DNA of 64,000 nucleotides from Promicromonospora iranensis (GTDB lineage: Bacteria; Actinomycetota; Actinomycetes; Actinomycetales; Cellulomonadaceae), in contig NZ_JAJQQP010000010.1 in NCBI RefSeq assembly GCF_028994805.1, positions 186,001 to 250,000 on the forward strand. The letters run 5' to 3'. A program made the translations under genes and the position numbers. Within the stretch, counting starts at the first letter, position 1, and every line of letters begins with the position of its first letter. Under the pieces are notes generated by a model. That model was not told where the DNA came from. It was given only the letters and a program-made list of their open reading frames with translations, and ran no database searches. Below, in pieces: positions 35,587-43,040 of this stretch.

Positions 35587-36879
35587 GTGGCCGAGTTCTC
35601 CGCCGAGGTCTTTCAGAACGAGTTCCTGTCCGACGGTGCCACTGATGTGCACGCCGTCGTGTCCGTGACCTGCACGGGCGCGGGATCCACCGCCGACGCC
35701 GGTGCACAGCCGGGCGCCGCAGGCGTCGCCGAGATCGTCGCCGTCGACACGTCCGGGTCGATGCAGGGCCGCAACATGGACGCGGCGAAGCACGCCGCGG
35801 CAGTGGCCGTGGACCAGATCCCTGACGGCACCCTGTTCGCCATCATCGGCGGCTCGCACGTGGCGACCCGGATCTTCCCGTACCCGAACGCGCGCGTGCC
35901 CATGGTGGCCATGGAGCCGGGCGCCCGGACCGAGGCCAAGCGCGCCATCTCGACCATGGCCGCCGGTGGCGGTACCGCCATCTCGTCCTGGCTCCGCCTC
36001 GCCGACGACCTCTTCGCCACCGTTCCGGTGGCCCAGAAGCACCTGATCCTGCTGACGGACGGCAAGAACGAGTCCGAGCCGACGATGCACCTCGACCGGA
36101 TGATCGCGGACGTCACCGGGCACTTCCAGTGCGACGCCCGAGGCGTCGGCGACCGCTGGGTGGTGGAGGAGCTGCGCAAGATCTCCACCGCCCTGCTCGG
36201 CACCGTCGACCTCATCGCCCGGCCGGAGGACATCGCCGAGGACTTCGCCGCCCTCGTCCGCAAGTCCATGGCCCGAGGTGTCGCCTCGGTGGACCTGCGC
36301 GTGTGGGCGCCGCAGGGGTCCGAGGTCCTGTTCGTGAAGCAGGTCGCGCCGGAGGTCGACGACCTCACCGGCCGCCGCACCCAGGTGAACGCCCTGACGA
36401 GCGCCTACCCGACGGGCGCGTGGGCCGACGAGACCCGCGAGTACCACGTGGCGGTCCGCGTGCCGGCGAAGCCGGTGGGCTCCGAGCAGCTCGCGGCGCG
36501 CGTCCAGGTCGCCGTGGGCGACGAGGTGACGGCGTCGGGCCTGGTCAAGGCCAAGTGGTCGGACGACTCCACGCTCACCGCCCGGATCAGCCCCGAGGTG
36601 GCGCACTACACGGGCCAGGCGGAGCTCGCCTCGGCCATCCAGGAGGGCCTGGCCGCGAAGGCCTCCGGCGACGAGGCGACGGCGACGGTGAAGCTCGGCC
36701 GCGCCGTGCAGCTCGCCGCCGAGACGGGCAACGACGAGGCGACCTCACGCCTGCGCAAGATCGTGGAGGTGGAGAACGAGGAGGAGGGCACCGTGCGTCT
36801 CAAGCGGAACACCGCCAAGCTGGACGAGATGGCACTCGACACCGCGTCCACCAAGACGACCCGGGTACGGCGCGCATGA
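35587..36879 (+). CDS. VWA domain protein
   Basis: A 430-residue cytoplasmic protein with a von Willebrand A domain at about 45-240. The MIDAS metal site is complete: DTSGS (D54), the GGGTAIS threonine and the LLTDGKNE aspartate. A beta-rich region (about 250-370) and a helical tail with a charged Arg/Thr end (TKTTRVRRA) follow. It probably makes metal-dependent contacts with a partner. VWA and MoxR/AAA-type proteins often work together, so the AAA ATPase of this cluster is a candidate. The GTG at 35587 follows GAGAGGAG. The stop overlaps the FHA gene by 4 bp. Confidence 0.88.
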   Translation: MAEFSAEVFQNEFLSDGATDVHAVVSVTCTGAGSTADAGAQPGAAGVAEIVAVDTSGSMQGRNMDAAKHAAAVAVDQIPDGTLFAIIGGSHVATRIFPYPNARVPMVAMEPGARTEAKRAISTMAAGGGTAISSWLRLADDLFATVPVAQKHLILLTDGKNESEPTMHLDRMIADVTGHFQCDARGVGDRWVVEELRKISTALLGTVDLIARPEDIAEDFAALVRKSMARGVASVDLRVWAPQGSEVLFVKQVAPEVDDLTGRRTQVNALTSAYPTGAWADETREYHVAVRVPAKPVGSEQLAARVQVAVGDEVTASGLVKAKWSDDSTLTARISPEVAHYTGQAELASAIQEGLAAKASGDEATATVKLGRAVQLAAETGNDEATSRLRKIVEVENEEEGTVRLKRNTAKLDEMALDTASTKTTRVRRA

Positions 36880-37727
36880 CGGTCGTCTGCCCGGAGGGCC
36901 ACCCCAGCCAGGCCACGGACTACTGCGACGTGTGCGGTACGCCGATCCCGGCCGGCCGGCCGCCGGCCGAGCCGGACGCGCCCGCGGTGGACCCTGCCGC
37001 GGGTGCCTCTGCCGAGGCGTCGGCCGAGGGCTCCACCGCCGGCCCCGTGACCTGCCCCAACTGCGGCGACCTGTCCCCCTCCGGCTCCCTGTTCTGCGAG
37101 AACTGCGGGTACGACTTCACCACCGGTACGGCAGCGCCGCCGGCACCGCCGCCGTCCGCGCTGGACCTGAGCGGCCTGGGTACGGCTCCGCCGGCGAACC
37201 CTCCGGGACCGACCGCACCGTCGTCGACCTCCCCGCCGCCGAGCACGCCGGCGCCGTCGACGAGCGGGGTGCCCGCACCGTCGGCGGACGGTGGCGGGCT
37301 CAGCGCGCCGCCCGTCCCGGGCGACGACGCGTGGGTCGCGGAGATCTGGGTGGACCCCGACTGGTACGCGCACGAGCGCCCCGAGGACCCGATGCCGTCG
37401 GCGGGCCTGCCCGGCCTCGTGACGCTGCGGCAGCGCAGCCTCCTGGTGGGGCGGCCGTCGCAGTCCCGGAACATCCGGCCCGACGTCGACTGCGGCAGCG
37501 ACCCGGGAGTGTCCCGCCGCCACTGCCAGCTGACGACCGACGGGCTGCGCTGGTGGGTGGAGGACCTGGGCTCGTCGAACGGCACGTTCGTCGCCGCCAC
37601 GGGCGATCCCCTGCCCGACACCCCGCTGACCCAGGGGATCCGGCGGGAGGTCGAGGAGAGCGACCGGATCTACATCGGTGCCTGGACACGCCTGGTCATC
37701 CGGAAGGCCCTCCCCGGCGAGGCCTAG
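36876..37727 (+). CDS. FHA domain protein with zinc ribbons
   Basis: A 283-residue protein. The N-terminus has CPEGHPSQATDYCDVCG and a second pair CPNCG...CENCGYDF, two zinc-ribbon-like units. A Pro/Ser-rich linker (about 90-150) leads to a C-terminal FHA domain with LLVGRPSQSRNIRPDVD, SRRHCQL and DLGSSNGTFV, the phosphothreonine-binding residues. It lacks the N-terminal ETTS motif through which PknG phosphorylates GarA, so it is not a simple GarA orthologue. It is the last gene of the cluster and probably reads phosphorylation on a cluster member. Confidence 0.88.
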   Translation: MTVVCPEGHPSQATDYCDVCGTPIPAGRPPAEPDAPAVDPAAGASAEASAEGSTAGPVTCPNCGDLSPSGSLFCENCGYDFTTGTAAPPAPPPSALDLSGLGTAPPANPPGPTAPSSTSPPPSTPAPSTSGVPAPSADGGGLSAPPVPGDDAWVAEIWVDPDWYAHERPEDPMPSAGLPGLVTLRQRSLLVGRPSQSRNIRPDVDCGSDPGVSRRHCQLTTDGLRWWVEDLGSSNGTFVAATGDPLPDTPLTQGIRREVEESDRIYIGAWTRLVIRKALPGEA

Positions 37728-37883
37728 CCCCGGGACAAAAAAGCCGTGCGCTCCGTGGACCTCACCTGGGAGGCTCAGGGCACACCGCGGTGACGTCCGT
37801 CCGGTCCCATACCGGGCGGTGGAAGGGCCCGGCCAGGCCCATGTCGGGAGACCGACACATCCAGCGTCACGAAAGGCACTCAC

Positions 37884-38063
37884 GTGCACACCGAGTACGA
37901 CCTGGCGCTGTCCCTCCACCGGGACCGCCTCCGCGACGCCGAGGAAGACCGGCGTTCTCACCGGCTCCGTCAGGAGCAGAAGCGACGCAAGGCCGAGGTC
38001 CGCGCCGCACACCGCAGCGACAGCCGCGCACGGGTTCCCGCCCTGCGTGTCCGGTCGGCATGA
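37884..38063 (+). CDS. Small basic protein, 59 aa
   Basis: A GTG at 37884, 9 bases after GAAAGG, opens a frame of 59 codons (VHTEYDLALSLHRDR... to ...VRSA). The product is Arg-rich with alternating acidic and basic residues in one long predicted helix. A second small basic gene follows at 38334 with a similar composition. The function is unknown. Codon use and ribosome site make it likely to be real. Confidence 0.55.
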   Translation: MHTEYDLALSLHRDRLRDAEEDRRSHRLRQEQKRRKAEVRAAHRSDSRARVPALRVRSA

Positions 38064-38213
38064 TCCCCGCGGCGCCCGCCGGAACCCACCGGCACCCGGC
38101 GCCCCTCGACACCCCCGAAGCAGAGCGTGGTCCCAGGACCCGCTCTGCTTCGGCGTCGTGCCCCTGACCTGCGCCAGGGTGCCGCACGTCACGCCTGTCC
38201 GCCTTGCGCGGTA

Positions 38214-38248
38214 TTTCCGTGATCAGGGATGATGTAACACGACGGAAA
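38214..38248. promoter_or_regulatory. Inverted repeat upstream of the 49-aa gene
   Basis: TTTCCGT (38214-38220) and ACGGAAA (38242-38248) form a 7-bp inverted repeat with a 21-bp centre that is AT-richer than its surroundings. It lies about 85 bp before the small gene at 38334. It could be an operator or promoter region. Otherwise the 270 bp between the two small genes hold nothing I can identify. Confidence 0.35.
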
Positions 38249-38333
38249 CACGCGAGGGACGTTCGAGCCGTGACCCGGCCGGCGCGCCCTTCCCCACCGT
38301 CATCCTCTCCCCACCCCTGGAAGGACCAGACAC

Positions 38334-38483
38334 ATGCATGCCCAGACCGCGTACTACATCGGCCGCGCACAGGTCGCCGAGATCGCCCGCCGTGCGGAGG
38401 TCGCCGGTGCCCAGGAGCGCGCCCTGCGTGAGCGTCCCGAGCGCCGCACCGCCAAGCGCTCCAAGCGGCTCCGCCTGATCTGA
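38334..38483 (+). CDS. Small basic protein, 49 aa
   Basis: ATG at 38334, 8 bases after AAGGA, encodes 49 residues (MHAQTAYYIGRAQVAEI... ending KRSKRLRLI). The first half is an amphipathic Ala/Glu/Arg helix and the tail is strongly basic, which suggests nucleic-acid or membrane contact. No known family was recognised. It resembles the 59-aa protein upstream in charge pattern, so both may belong to a poorly described class of actinobacterial small proteins. Confidence 0.6.
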   Translation: MHAQTAYYIGRAQVAEIARRAEVAGAQERALRERPERRTAKRSKRLRLI

Positions 38484-38528
38484 CCGTCCGGTCCGGCCGC
38501 CCGTAGCTTCTGACGACGGTCCGTGACG

Positions 38529-38544
38529 CCGACCTCGAGGTCGG
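38529..38544. repeat. 16-bp perfect palindrome upstream of orn
   Basis: CCGACCTCGAGGTCGG reads the same on both strands. It lies 46 bp after the 49-aa gene and 112 bp before orn. No T run follows, so it may be a protein-binding site and not a terminator. Confidence 0.45.
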
Positions 38545-38642
38545 ACACCCTGGCCCTTCCTCGGACGACCTCGGTCGCCCACGGGAGGGCCTTCCTGTGT
38601 CCGGACCACAGCCACGGCGTCACCTCGCCGCTCCGGACGCAA

Positions 38643-38648
38643 TAGGCT
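38643..38648 (+). promoter_or_regulatory. -10 box TAGGCT, leaderless start of orn
   Basis: TAGGCT ends 7 nt before the GTG of orn, with no ribosome site between, so orn is probably translated from a leaderless transcript. Confidence 0.5.
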
Positions 38649-38655
38649 GAGCGGC

Positions 38656-39291
38656 GTGAGCCTTCCCCACCCCAACGAGCGGATCGTCTGGATCGACTGC
38701 GAGATGACGGGCCTGGACCTGCGCGCCGACGCGCTCGTCGAGGTCGCCGCGATCGTCACCGACTCCGACCTCAACGTCCTGGGCACCGGTGTCGATGTCC
38801 TCGTGAAGCCCCCAGCCGAAGCGCTGGCGCAGATGAACGACTTCGTCCGCGCCATGCACACCACGTCCGGCCTGCTCGACGAGCTGGACGGGGGACTGAC
38901 GCTCGAGGAGGCGCAGGAGCAGATCCTGGCCTATGTCCGGGAGTGGGTACCCGAACCGGGCAAGGCACCCCTGGCCGGCAACTCCGTCGGGACCGACAAG
39001 ACGTTCCTCGACCTGCACATGCCCGAGCTCGTGGAGCACCTCCACTACCGGATCGTCGACGTGTCGTCGATCAAGGAGCTCGCACGCCGCTGGTACCCGC
39101 GTGTCTACTTCGCGTCGCCGAAGAAGGGCGGCGGTCACCGCGCGCTCGCCGACATCCTCGAGTCGATCGACGAGCTGCGCTACTACCGCGAGGTCCTGTT
39201 CCCCACCCAGCCAGGACCTGACACGGCCACCGCACGCGCCGCGGCGCAGCGCGTCGCCGAGACGTCCGTCACGAAGCAGCTCGCCCCGTAG
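38656..39291 (+). CDS. orn: Oligoribonuclease
   Basis: A 211-residue DEDDh 3'-5' exonuclease that degrades 2-5-nt RNAs and the linear dinucleotide pGpG. Exo I reads WIDCEMTGLD with D14 and E16, Exo II contains NSVGTDKTFLDLHMPEL, and Exo III has HRALADILESI with the catalytic histidine. The length is close to the family norm of about 180-200, with a short C-terminal extension. The GTG start at 38656 is set by the conserved N-terminus and the leaderless-type -10 box. orn is essential or growth-important in many bacteria. Confidence 0.96.
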   Translation: MSLPHPNERIVWIDCEMTGLDLRADALVEVAAIVTDSDLNVLGTGVDVLVKPPAEALAQMNDFVRAMHTTSGLLDELDGGLTLEEAQEQILAYVREWVPEPGKAPLAGNSVGTDKTFLDLHMPELVEHLHYRIVDVSSIKELARRWYPRVYFASPKKGGGHRALADILESIDELRYYREVLFPTQPGPDTATARAAAQRVAETSVTKQLAP

Positions 39292-39298
39292 TTTTCAG

Positions 39299-39328
39299 TT
39301 CGGTCCGGGGCCACCGAGCATGTATGCT
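39299..39328 (+). promoter_or_regulatory. Candidate promoter of tRNA-His
   Basis: TTCGGT (39299-39304) and TATGCT (39323-39328) are spaced by 18 bp. The expected start site lies about 30 nt before the tRNA. Confidence 0.45.
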
Positions 39329-39363
39329 TTTCGACGGCCGCCGGTCCACGATCGGCGGGCATG

Positions 39364-39436
39364 GTGGGCGTAGCTCAGCTGGTAGAGCATCGCGTTGTGG
39401 TCGCGAGGGCCGCGGGTTCAAGTCCCGTCGCTCACC
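39364..39436 (+). tRNA. tRNA-His (anticodon GUG)
   Basis: A 73-nt cloverleaf: acceptor GTGGGCG/CGCTCAC, D arm GCTCAGCTGGTAGAGC, anticodon stem CGCGT with loop containing GTG, and T arm CGGG-TTCAAGT-CCCG. The discriminator is C, and the base before position 1 (39363) is G, the extra G-1 typical of tRNA-His. CCA is not fully encoded. Confidence 0.95.
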
Positions 39437-39441
39437 CGGAC

Positions 39442-39498
39442 GAACGAGGTTCGGACGTCACTCGAGGAACATTCTCGGGTGATGTTCGGACCTCGTTC
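39442..39498 (+). terminator. Very long intrinsic-terminator hairpin after tRNA-His
   Basis: A 25-bp stem (arms 39442-39466 and 39474-39498) with only four G-U wobbles and no mismatch closes a 7-nt loop. It is followed by TTGTT. It starts 6 nt after the tRNA 3' end, so it should terminate and perhaps help 3' processing of the tRNA. Confidence 0.75.
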
Positions 39499-39512
39499 TT
39501 GTTGCGGGGCGC

Positions 39513-40115
39513 ATGTCGGGAGCCGTCACCTCGCCGCCAGATGCCAGCATGGTGGCCATGGAGCTGGTCGAGTCGCTCGGGCTCCTCGCCGAGCAGAACA
39601 TGTCCGGGCTGGCCTTCTTGGCTGCCTATGGCGTCACGTGGGTGGTCTGCGGCGTCGTCTGGCTTCGCGCGTCAGAACGCGTGGCCGCCTTCGCCACCCT
39701 CTTCCAGGGCATGGTCGCCCTCCCGGCCGCTCTGGGCCTCTCGGCACTGATCGGGGCGATCGGTGGGGAACGGCCGGTGCCCGACGAGATCACGCAGCTC
39801 TCGGTGCTTGTCGGGACCTCACAGCTCCTCGGGCTGCCGTTCCTGGTCTTCCTGGTCGTCAAGCACCGGTACACCCTCGTGCCCTTCGCCTTCGCGGCGA
39901 TCACGTCGATGCACTTCGTGCTGTACTCCTGGCTCTACCAGACACCGGTCTACCTCGTGATGGCAGTGCTGATCTCCCTGGGCACGGCCACGGTGATGTT
40001 CGCCGCCGCGGAGCCGGAGCGGCGGACGACGCCTGCCCGGGTCAGCTTCCTCACCGGCGGCCTCCTGCTGTGCACAGCACTGCTCTTCCTGGGACTTCAC
40101 CTGCTCGCCGGATAG
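39513..40115 (+). CDS. Small membrane protein, six helices, unknown
   Basis: A 200-residue protein with about six transmembrane segments (GLAFLAAYGVTWVVCGVVWL, LFQGMVALPAALGLSALIG, LGLPFLVFLVVKHRY and later ones). Histidines in KHRYTLVPF and SMHFVLYSWLY are polar residues within or next to helices. It resembles uncharacterised small membrane families (DUF7010-like), but I cannot assign it firmly. The ATG at 39513 lies just after the tRNA terminator; the ATG at 39549 is an alternative that removes 12 non-hydrophobic residues. Confidence 0.7.
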   Translation: MSGAVTSPPDASMVAMELVESLGLLAEQNMSGLAFLAAYGVTWVVCGVVWLRASERVAAFATLFQGMVALPAALGLSALIGAIGGERPVPDEITQLSVLVGTSQLLGLPFLVFLVVKHRYTLVPFAFAAITSMHFVLYSWLYQTPVYLVMAVLISLGTATVMFAAAEPERRTTPARVSFLTGGLLLCTALLFLGLHLLAG

Positions 40116-40312
40116 CCGGAAACAGGTTCCCGGTCGACCGAGAGGTCGGCTGCCCGCTGAAGGCACGGCCTCTGGCCGCCGTTCGCGTGGTGGATGCTGC
40201 TGGACTCGTTGTCCGGCGGCTTCGATGATTCGCCGCCGGACCGATGCTCGCACCAGCCCCAGGCAGTCCGTCAGGAGATTCGGCGACGCCCGAGATGCCC
40301 GGCCTGGATTCT

Positions 40313-41209
40313 TCAGCCCAGCAGCTTCACCACGGCGTCCGCGAGCTTGCCTTCGACACCCGTGCCGTACTTCATCCACAGCGACGGCTCGGTGAGCTCC
40401 AGCTCGATGACCATCGGGACTCCGTCGTCCCCCGAGACGAGGTCCACACGCGCGTAGGTGAGCTCCGCGCCTGTGGCCTCCCGGGCCACCGCGAGCGCCC
40501 GCTCGGCGACCTCGATCTGCGCGGGCGTGGCCTCGAACGCGGACTTCTCCTCCTCCGCGTAGAGCTCGCTGGTGTCCTCCGCGGGGCCGGTGAGCACCGC
40601 GTTCTTGCGGACGGCGTGGGTGAGCTCGCCGTCGATGAAGATGAGGCAGGTCTCGCCGGTGGTGTCGACCGAGGTGACGTAGGGCTGGATCATGACCCAG
40701 CGGCCGTCGTCGAGCAGCCGGACGGCGTGGGCGATCGCCTTGCCGCGGGACTCGGCGGACACGGGCTGGTAGCGCCCGGTGTTCTTGGCGCCGGCGCTCA
40801 CGACGGGCTTGACCACGAAGTCACCGAACGCGGGCATGCGGGTGTGCACCGCACGCTTGGACAGGTGCCGCGCGGGGTCGAGCCAGATGGTGGGGATCAC
40901 CGGGATCCCGGCCTCCTCCAGCACGCGGAGGTAGCGCTTGTCGGTGTTCCACTCGATGACGTCGGCGGAGTTGGCGACCTGGGGCAGCGACCGCGCCCAC
41001 GCGAGGAACTCGTCGTGGCGCGGCGAGTAGTCCCAGGTGGAGCGGACCAGGACGAGGTCGTAGGACTGCCAGTCCACGGCGGGGTCGTCCCACACCGCGG
41101 GTTCGGCCGTCACACCGCGCTCGGCCAGCGCGCCGATCAGCGGCACGTCGTCCTTGTCGAGGTCGGGCAGCTGGGAGCAGGTGGCGAGGGCTACACGGGC
41201 GTTGGTCAC
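40313..41209 (-). CDS. ATP-grasp (RimK/DcsG-like) ligase
   Basis: A 298-residue ATP-grasp enzyme. An N-terminal Rossmann-like domain (VALATCSQLPDLDKDD, VLVRSTWDY) is followed by the ATP-binding fold: WNTDKRYLRVLEEAGIPVIPT, FVVKPVVSAGAKNTGRY, and EYxTS-like RWVMIQPYVTSVDTTGETCLIFIDG, then YARVDLVSGDDGVPMVIELELTEPSL. The last stretch carries the Mg2+-binding acidic residues. Relatives include the cycloserine enzyme DcsG and RimK-type ligases that join an amine to a carboxylate. No biosynthetic neighbours are visible, so the substrate is unknown. The start is a GTG at 41209. The 197 bp downstream to 40115 hold nothing recognisable. Confidence 0.85.
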   Translation of the reverse strand: MTNARVALATCSQLPDLDKDDVPLIGALAERGVTAEPAVWDDPAVDWQSYDLVLVRSTWDYSPRHDEFLAWARSLPQVANSADVIEWNTDKRYLRVLEEAGIPVIPTIWLDPARHLSKRAVHTRMPAFGDFVVKPVVSAGAKNTGRYQPVSAESRGKAIAHAVRLLDDGRWVMIQPYVTSVDTTGETCLIFIDGELTHAVRKNAVLTGPAEDTSELYAEEEKSAFEATPAQIEVAERALAVAREATGAELTYARVDLVSGDDGVPMVIELELTEPSLWMKYGTGVEGKLADAVVKLLG

Positions 41210-41277
41210 GCACCGAGACTATCGGGACCGGTTCGGCCGGGGTCCCGCGCCGGACGCCGCGTGAGGAGCGGCGTCGG

Positions 41278-42339
41278 TCACACTGCCGGTTCGCGGCCGG
41301 GCGCGTCCTCGGGAACGCCGCCGACGGCGTCCTGGGCGTCCGGGCCGGCTCCCGCCGCGTCCGCGGCCCGGCGCAGCGCGCCGAGGATGCCGTCGGCGGT
41401 GAGCGAACCGACGACGTCGCCCGACTTCCCCACGACCGGCACCCGGCCCATCGCCGAGCCCGGCAGGGCCGCGACCGCCTCGAACGCGTCGGTCAGGCGG
41501 GCGCCGAGCCGGACGGGCGCGGGAGCCGGCTGGACGATGTGGTCCGCGCTCTCCAGGTCGGCCGCCTGCACCTGGGCGAGGGCGAGCATGCGGGAGGCGG
41601 AGCCGTCCCCGATGAAGTCGCGCACCCGGTCGGACGCCGGGTGGGCCAGCACCGCGAGCGGGCTCGCGATCTGCTCGAGCGTGCCCCCGCGGGACAGCAC
41701 GGCGATCCGGTCGCCGAGCCGCGCCGCCTCGTCGATGTCGTGCGTCACGAGGATCACCGTGGTCCCGGTCTCGCGGTGGATCCGCGCGAACTCGGTCTGC
41801 AGGTGCCGACGGAACTCCGGGTCGACGGCGCCGAACGGCTCGTCCATCAGCAGGACCGGCGGGTCGGTGGCCAGCGCCCGGGCCACGCCGATGCGCTGCC
41901 GCTCACCGCCGGACAGCTCGTGCGGGTACCGCTTCGCGAAGTTCGCGGCCGGCAGGCCGACGAGCTCCAGCAGCTCGGCCACCCGCGCCCGGGTGCGCCG
42001 GCGGTCCCAGCCCAGCAGCGCGGGCACCGTCGAGATGTTCGCCTCGACGGTGCGGTGCGGGAACAGCCCGACGTTCTGGATGACATAGCCGATGCGGCGG
42101 CGCAGCGCCACGGGGTCGGCGGTCGTCACGTCCTCGCCGTTGAGCAGGATCCGGCCCGACGTCGGCTCCACCAGACGGTTCACCATGCGCAGCGTGGTGG
42201 ACTTGCCGCAGCCGGACGGGCCGACGAGCGCGAGGATCTCGTGCTCGCGGACGGCGAGGCTCAGTCCTTCGACGGCGACGGCGCCGGTCCCGAACGCCTT
42301 GCGAACGGATTCCAGCTCGATCACGGTGCGGGCAGTCAT
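41278..42339 (-). CDS. OpuC/ProV-like osmolyte ABC transporter ATPase
   Basis: A 353-residue ATPase with Walker A GPSGCGKST (40-48), signature LSGGERQR, Walker B VLLMDEPFGAVD and switch LVTHDIDEAARLGDR. The QTEFARIHRETGTTVILVTHDIDEA stretch is typical of glycine-betaine/carnitine/choline importers. The C-terminal region (about 240-320) contains a degenerate CBS pair that in OpuA senses ionic strength. The ATG at 42339 lies inside the perfect inverted repeat shared with the divergent permease gene. With the two permeases and the binding protein at 45346 it should import a compatible solute. Confidence 0.92.
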   Translation of the reverse strand: MTARTVIELESVRKAFGTGAVAVEGLSLAVREHEILALVGPSGCGKSTTLRMVNRLVEPTSGRILLNGEDVTTADPVALRRRIGYVIQNVGLFPHRTVEANISTVPALLGWDRRRTRARVAELLELVGLPAANFAKRYPHELSGGERQRIGVARALATDPPVLLMDEPFGAVDPEFRRHLQTEFARIHRETGTTVILVTHDIDEAARLGDRIAVLSRGGTLEQIASPLAVLAHPASDRVRDFIGDGSASRMLALAQVQAADLESADHIVQPAPAPVRLGARLTDAFEAVAALPGSAMGRVPVVGKSGDVVGSLTADGILGALRRAADAAGAGPDAQDAVGGVPEDAPGREPAV

Positions 42340-42383
42340 GCCTGAGAACCTACCGGGTCGCACGCGGTAGGTTCTCAGGCATG
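42337..42383. promoter_or_regulatory. Divergent leaderless promoters in an 18-bp inverted repeat
   Basis: CATGCCTGAGAACCTACC (42337-42354) and its exact reverse complement (42366-42383) flank an 11-bp centre. The outermost triplets are the start codons of the ATPase (minus strand) and permease (plus strand) genes. In each direction TAGGTT (plus strand 42368-42373) precedes the ATG by 7 nt, with no ribosome site, so both mRNAs should be leaderless. A dimeric regulator could bind both arms and control both genes equally. Confidence 0.75.
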
Positions 42384-43040
42384 CCCGGCAACCCCTGGTT
42401 CTCCTGGTCCTACGTGGTCGACAACGCGCCCCTGCTGTGGCAGCGCACGGTCGAGCACGCCGGCCTGACCATCGAGGCGGTCGCGATCTCCGCGGCGATC
42501 GCCATCCCCCTGGGGGCCTTGATCTCCCGGTCCCGGTGGCTGTCCGGGCCCGTGCTCGGTGCGGTCGCCGTGGCGTACACGGTGCCGTCCCTGGCGTTGT
42601 TCGCGATCCTGGCGCCGCTGCTCGGCATCGGCCGCACGCCCGTCCTCGTGGGCCTCGTGGTCTATGCGCTGCTCATCATCCTGCGCAACACGGTGGCCGG
42701 GCTCGCCACCGTGGACCCGGCGGTCATCGACGCCGCCCGCGGCCTGGGCTACGGGCCGGGCCGGCTGCTCGTCCAGGTGGCGATGCCCAGCGCGCTGCCG
42801 AGCATCATCGCCGGCCTCCGGCTGGCCACCGTCTCGACGGTAGCGCTCGTCACCGTCGGGGTCGTGGTGGGGTACGGCGGGCTGGGACAGCTGATGTTCC
42901 AGGGCTTCCGCAACAACTTCTACCGGGCCGAGATCATGACGGCCACGCTCGCGACCATCCTGCTCGCCCTCCTGCTGGACCTCGTCCTGTGGGCCGCCGG
43001 CCGAGCACTGACCCCCTGGCTGCGCAGGAGGACCGCATGA
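42381..43040 (+). CDS. OpuC-like osmolyte ABC transporter permease 1
   Basis: A 219-residue permease with about five or six transmembrane helices. The family segments AVAYTVPSLALFAILAPLLGIGRTP and the EAA loop AVIDAARGLGYGPGRLL are clear. The ATG at 42381 is embedded in the shared inverted repeat. The stop overlaps the second permease gene by 4 bp. Confidence 0.92.
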   Translation: MPGNPWFSWSYVVDNAPLLWQRTVEHAGLTIEAVAISAAIAIPLGALISRSRWLSGPVLGAVAVAYTVPSLALFAILAPLLGIGRTPVLVGLVVYALLIILRNTVAGLATVDPAVIDAARGLGYGPGRLLVQVAMPSALPSIIAGLRLATVSTVALVTVGVVVGYGGLGQLMFQGFRNNFYRAEIMTATLATILLALLLDLVLWAAGRALTPWLRRRTA

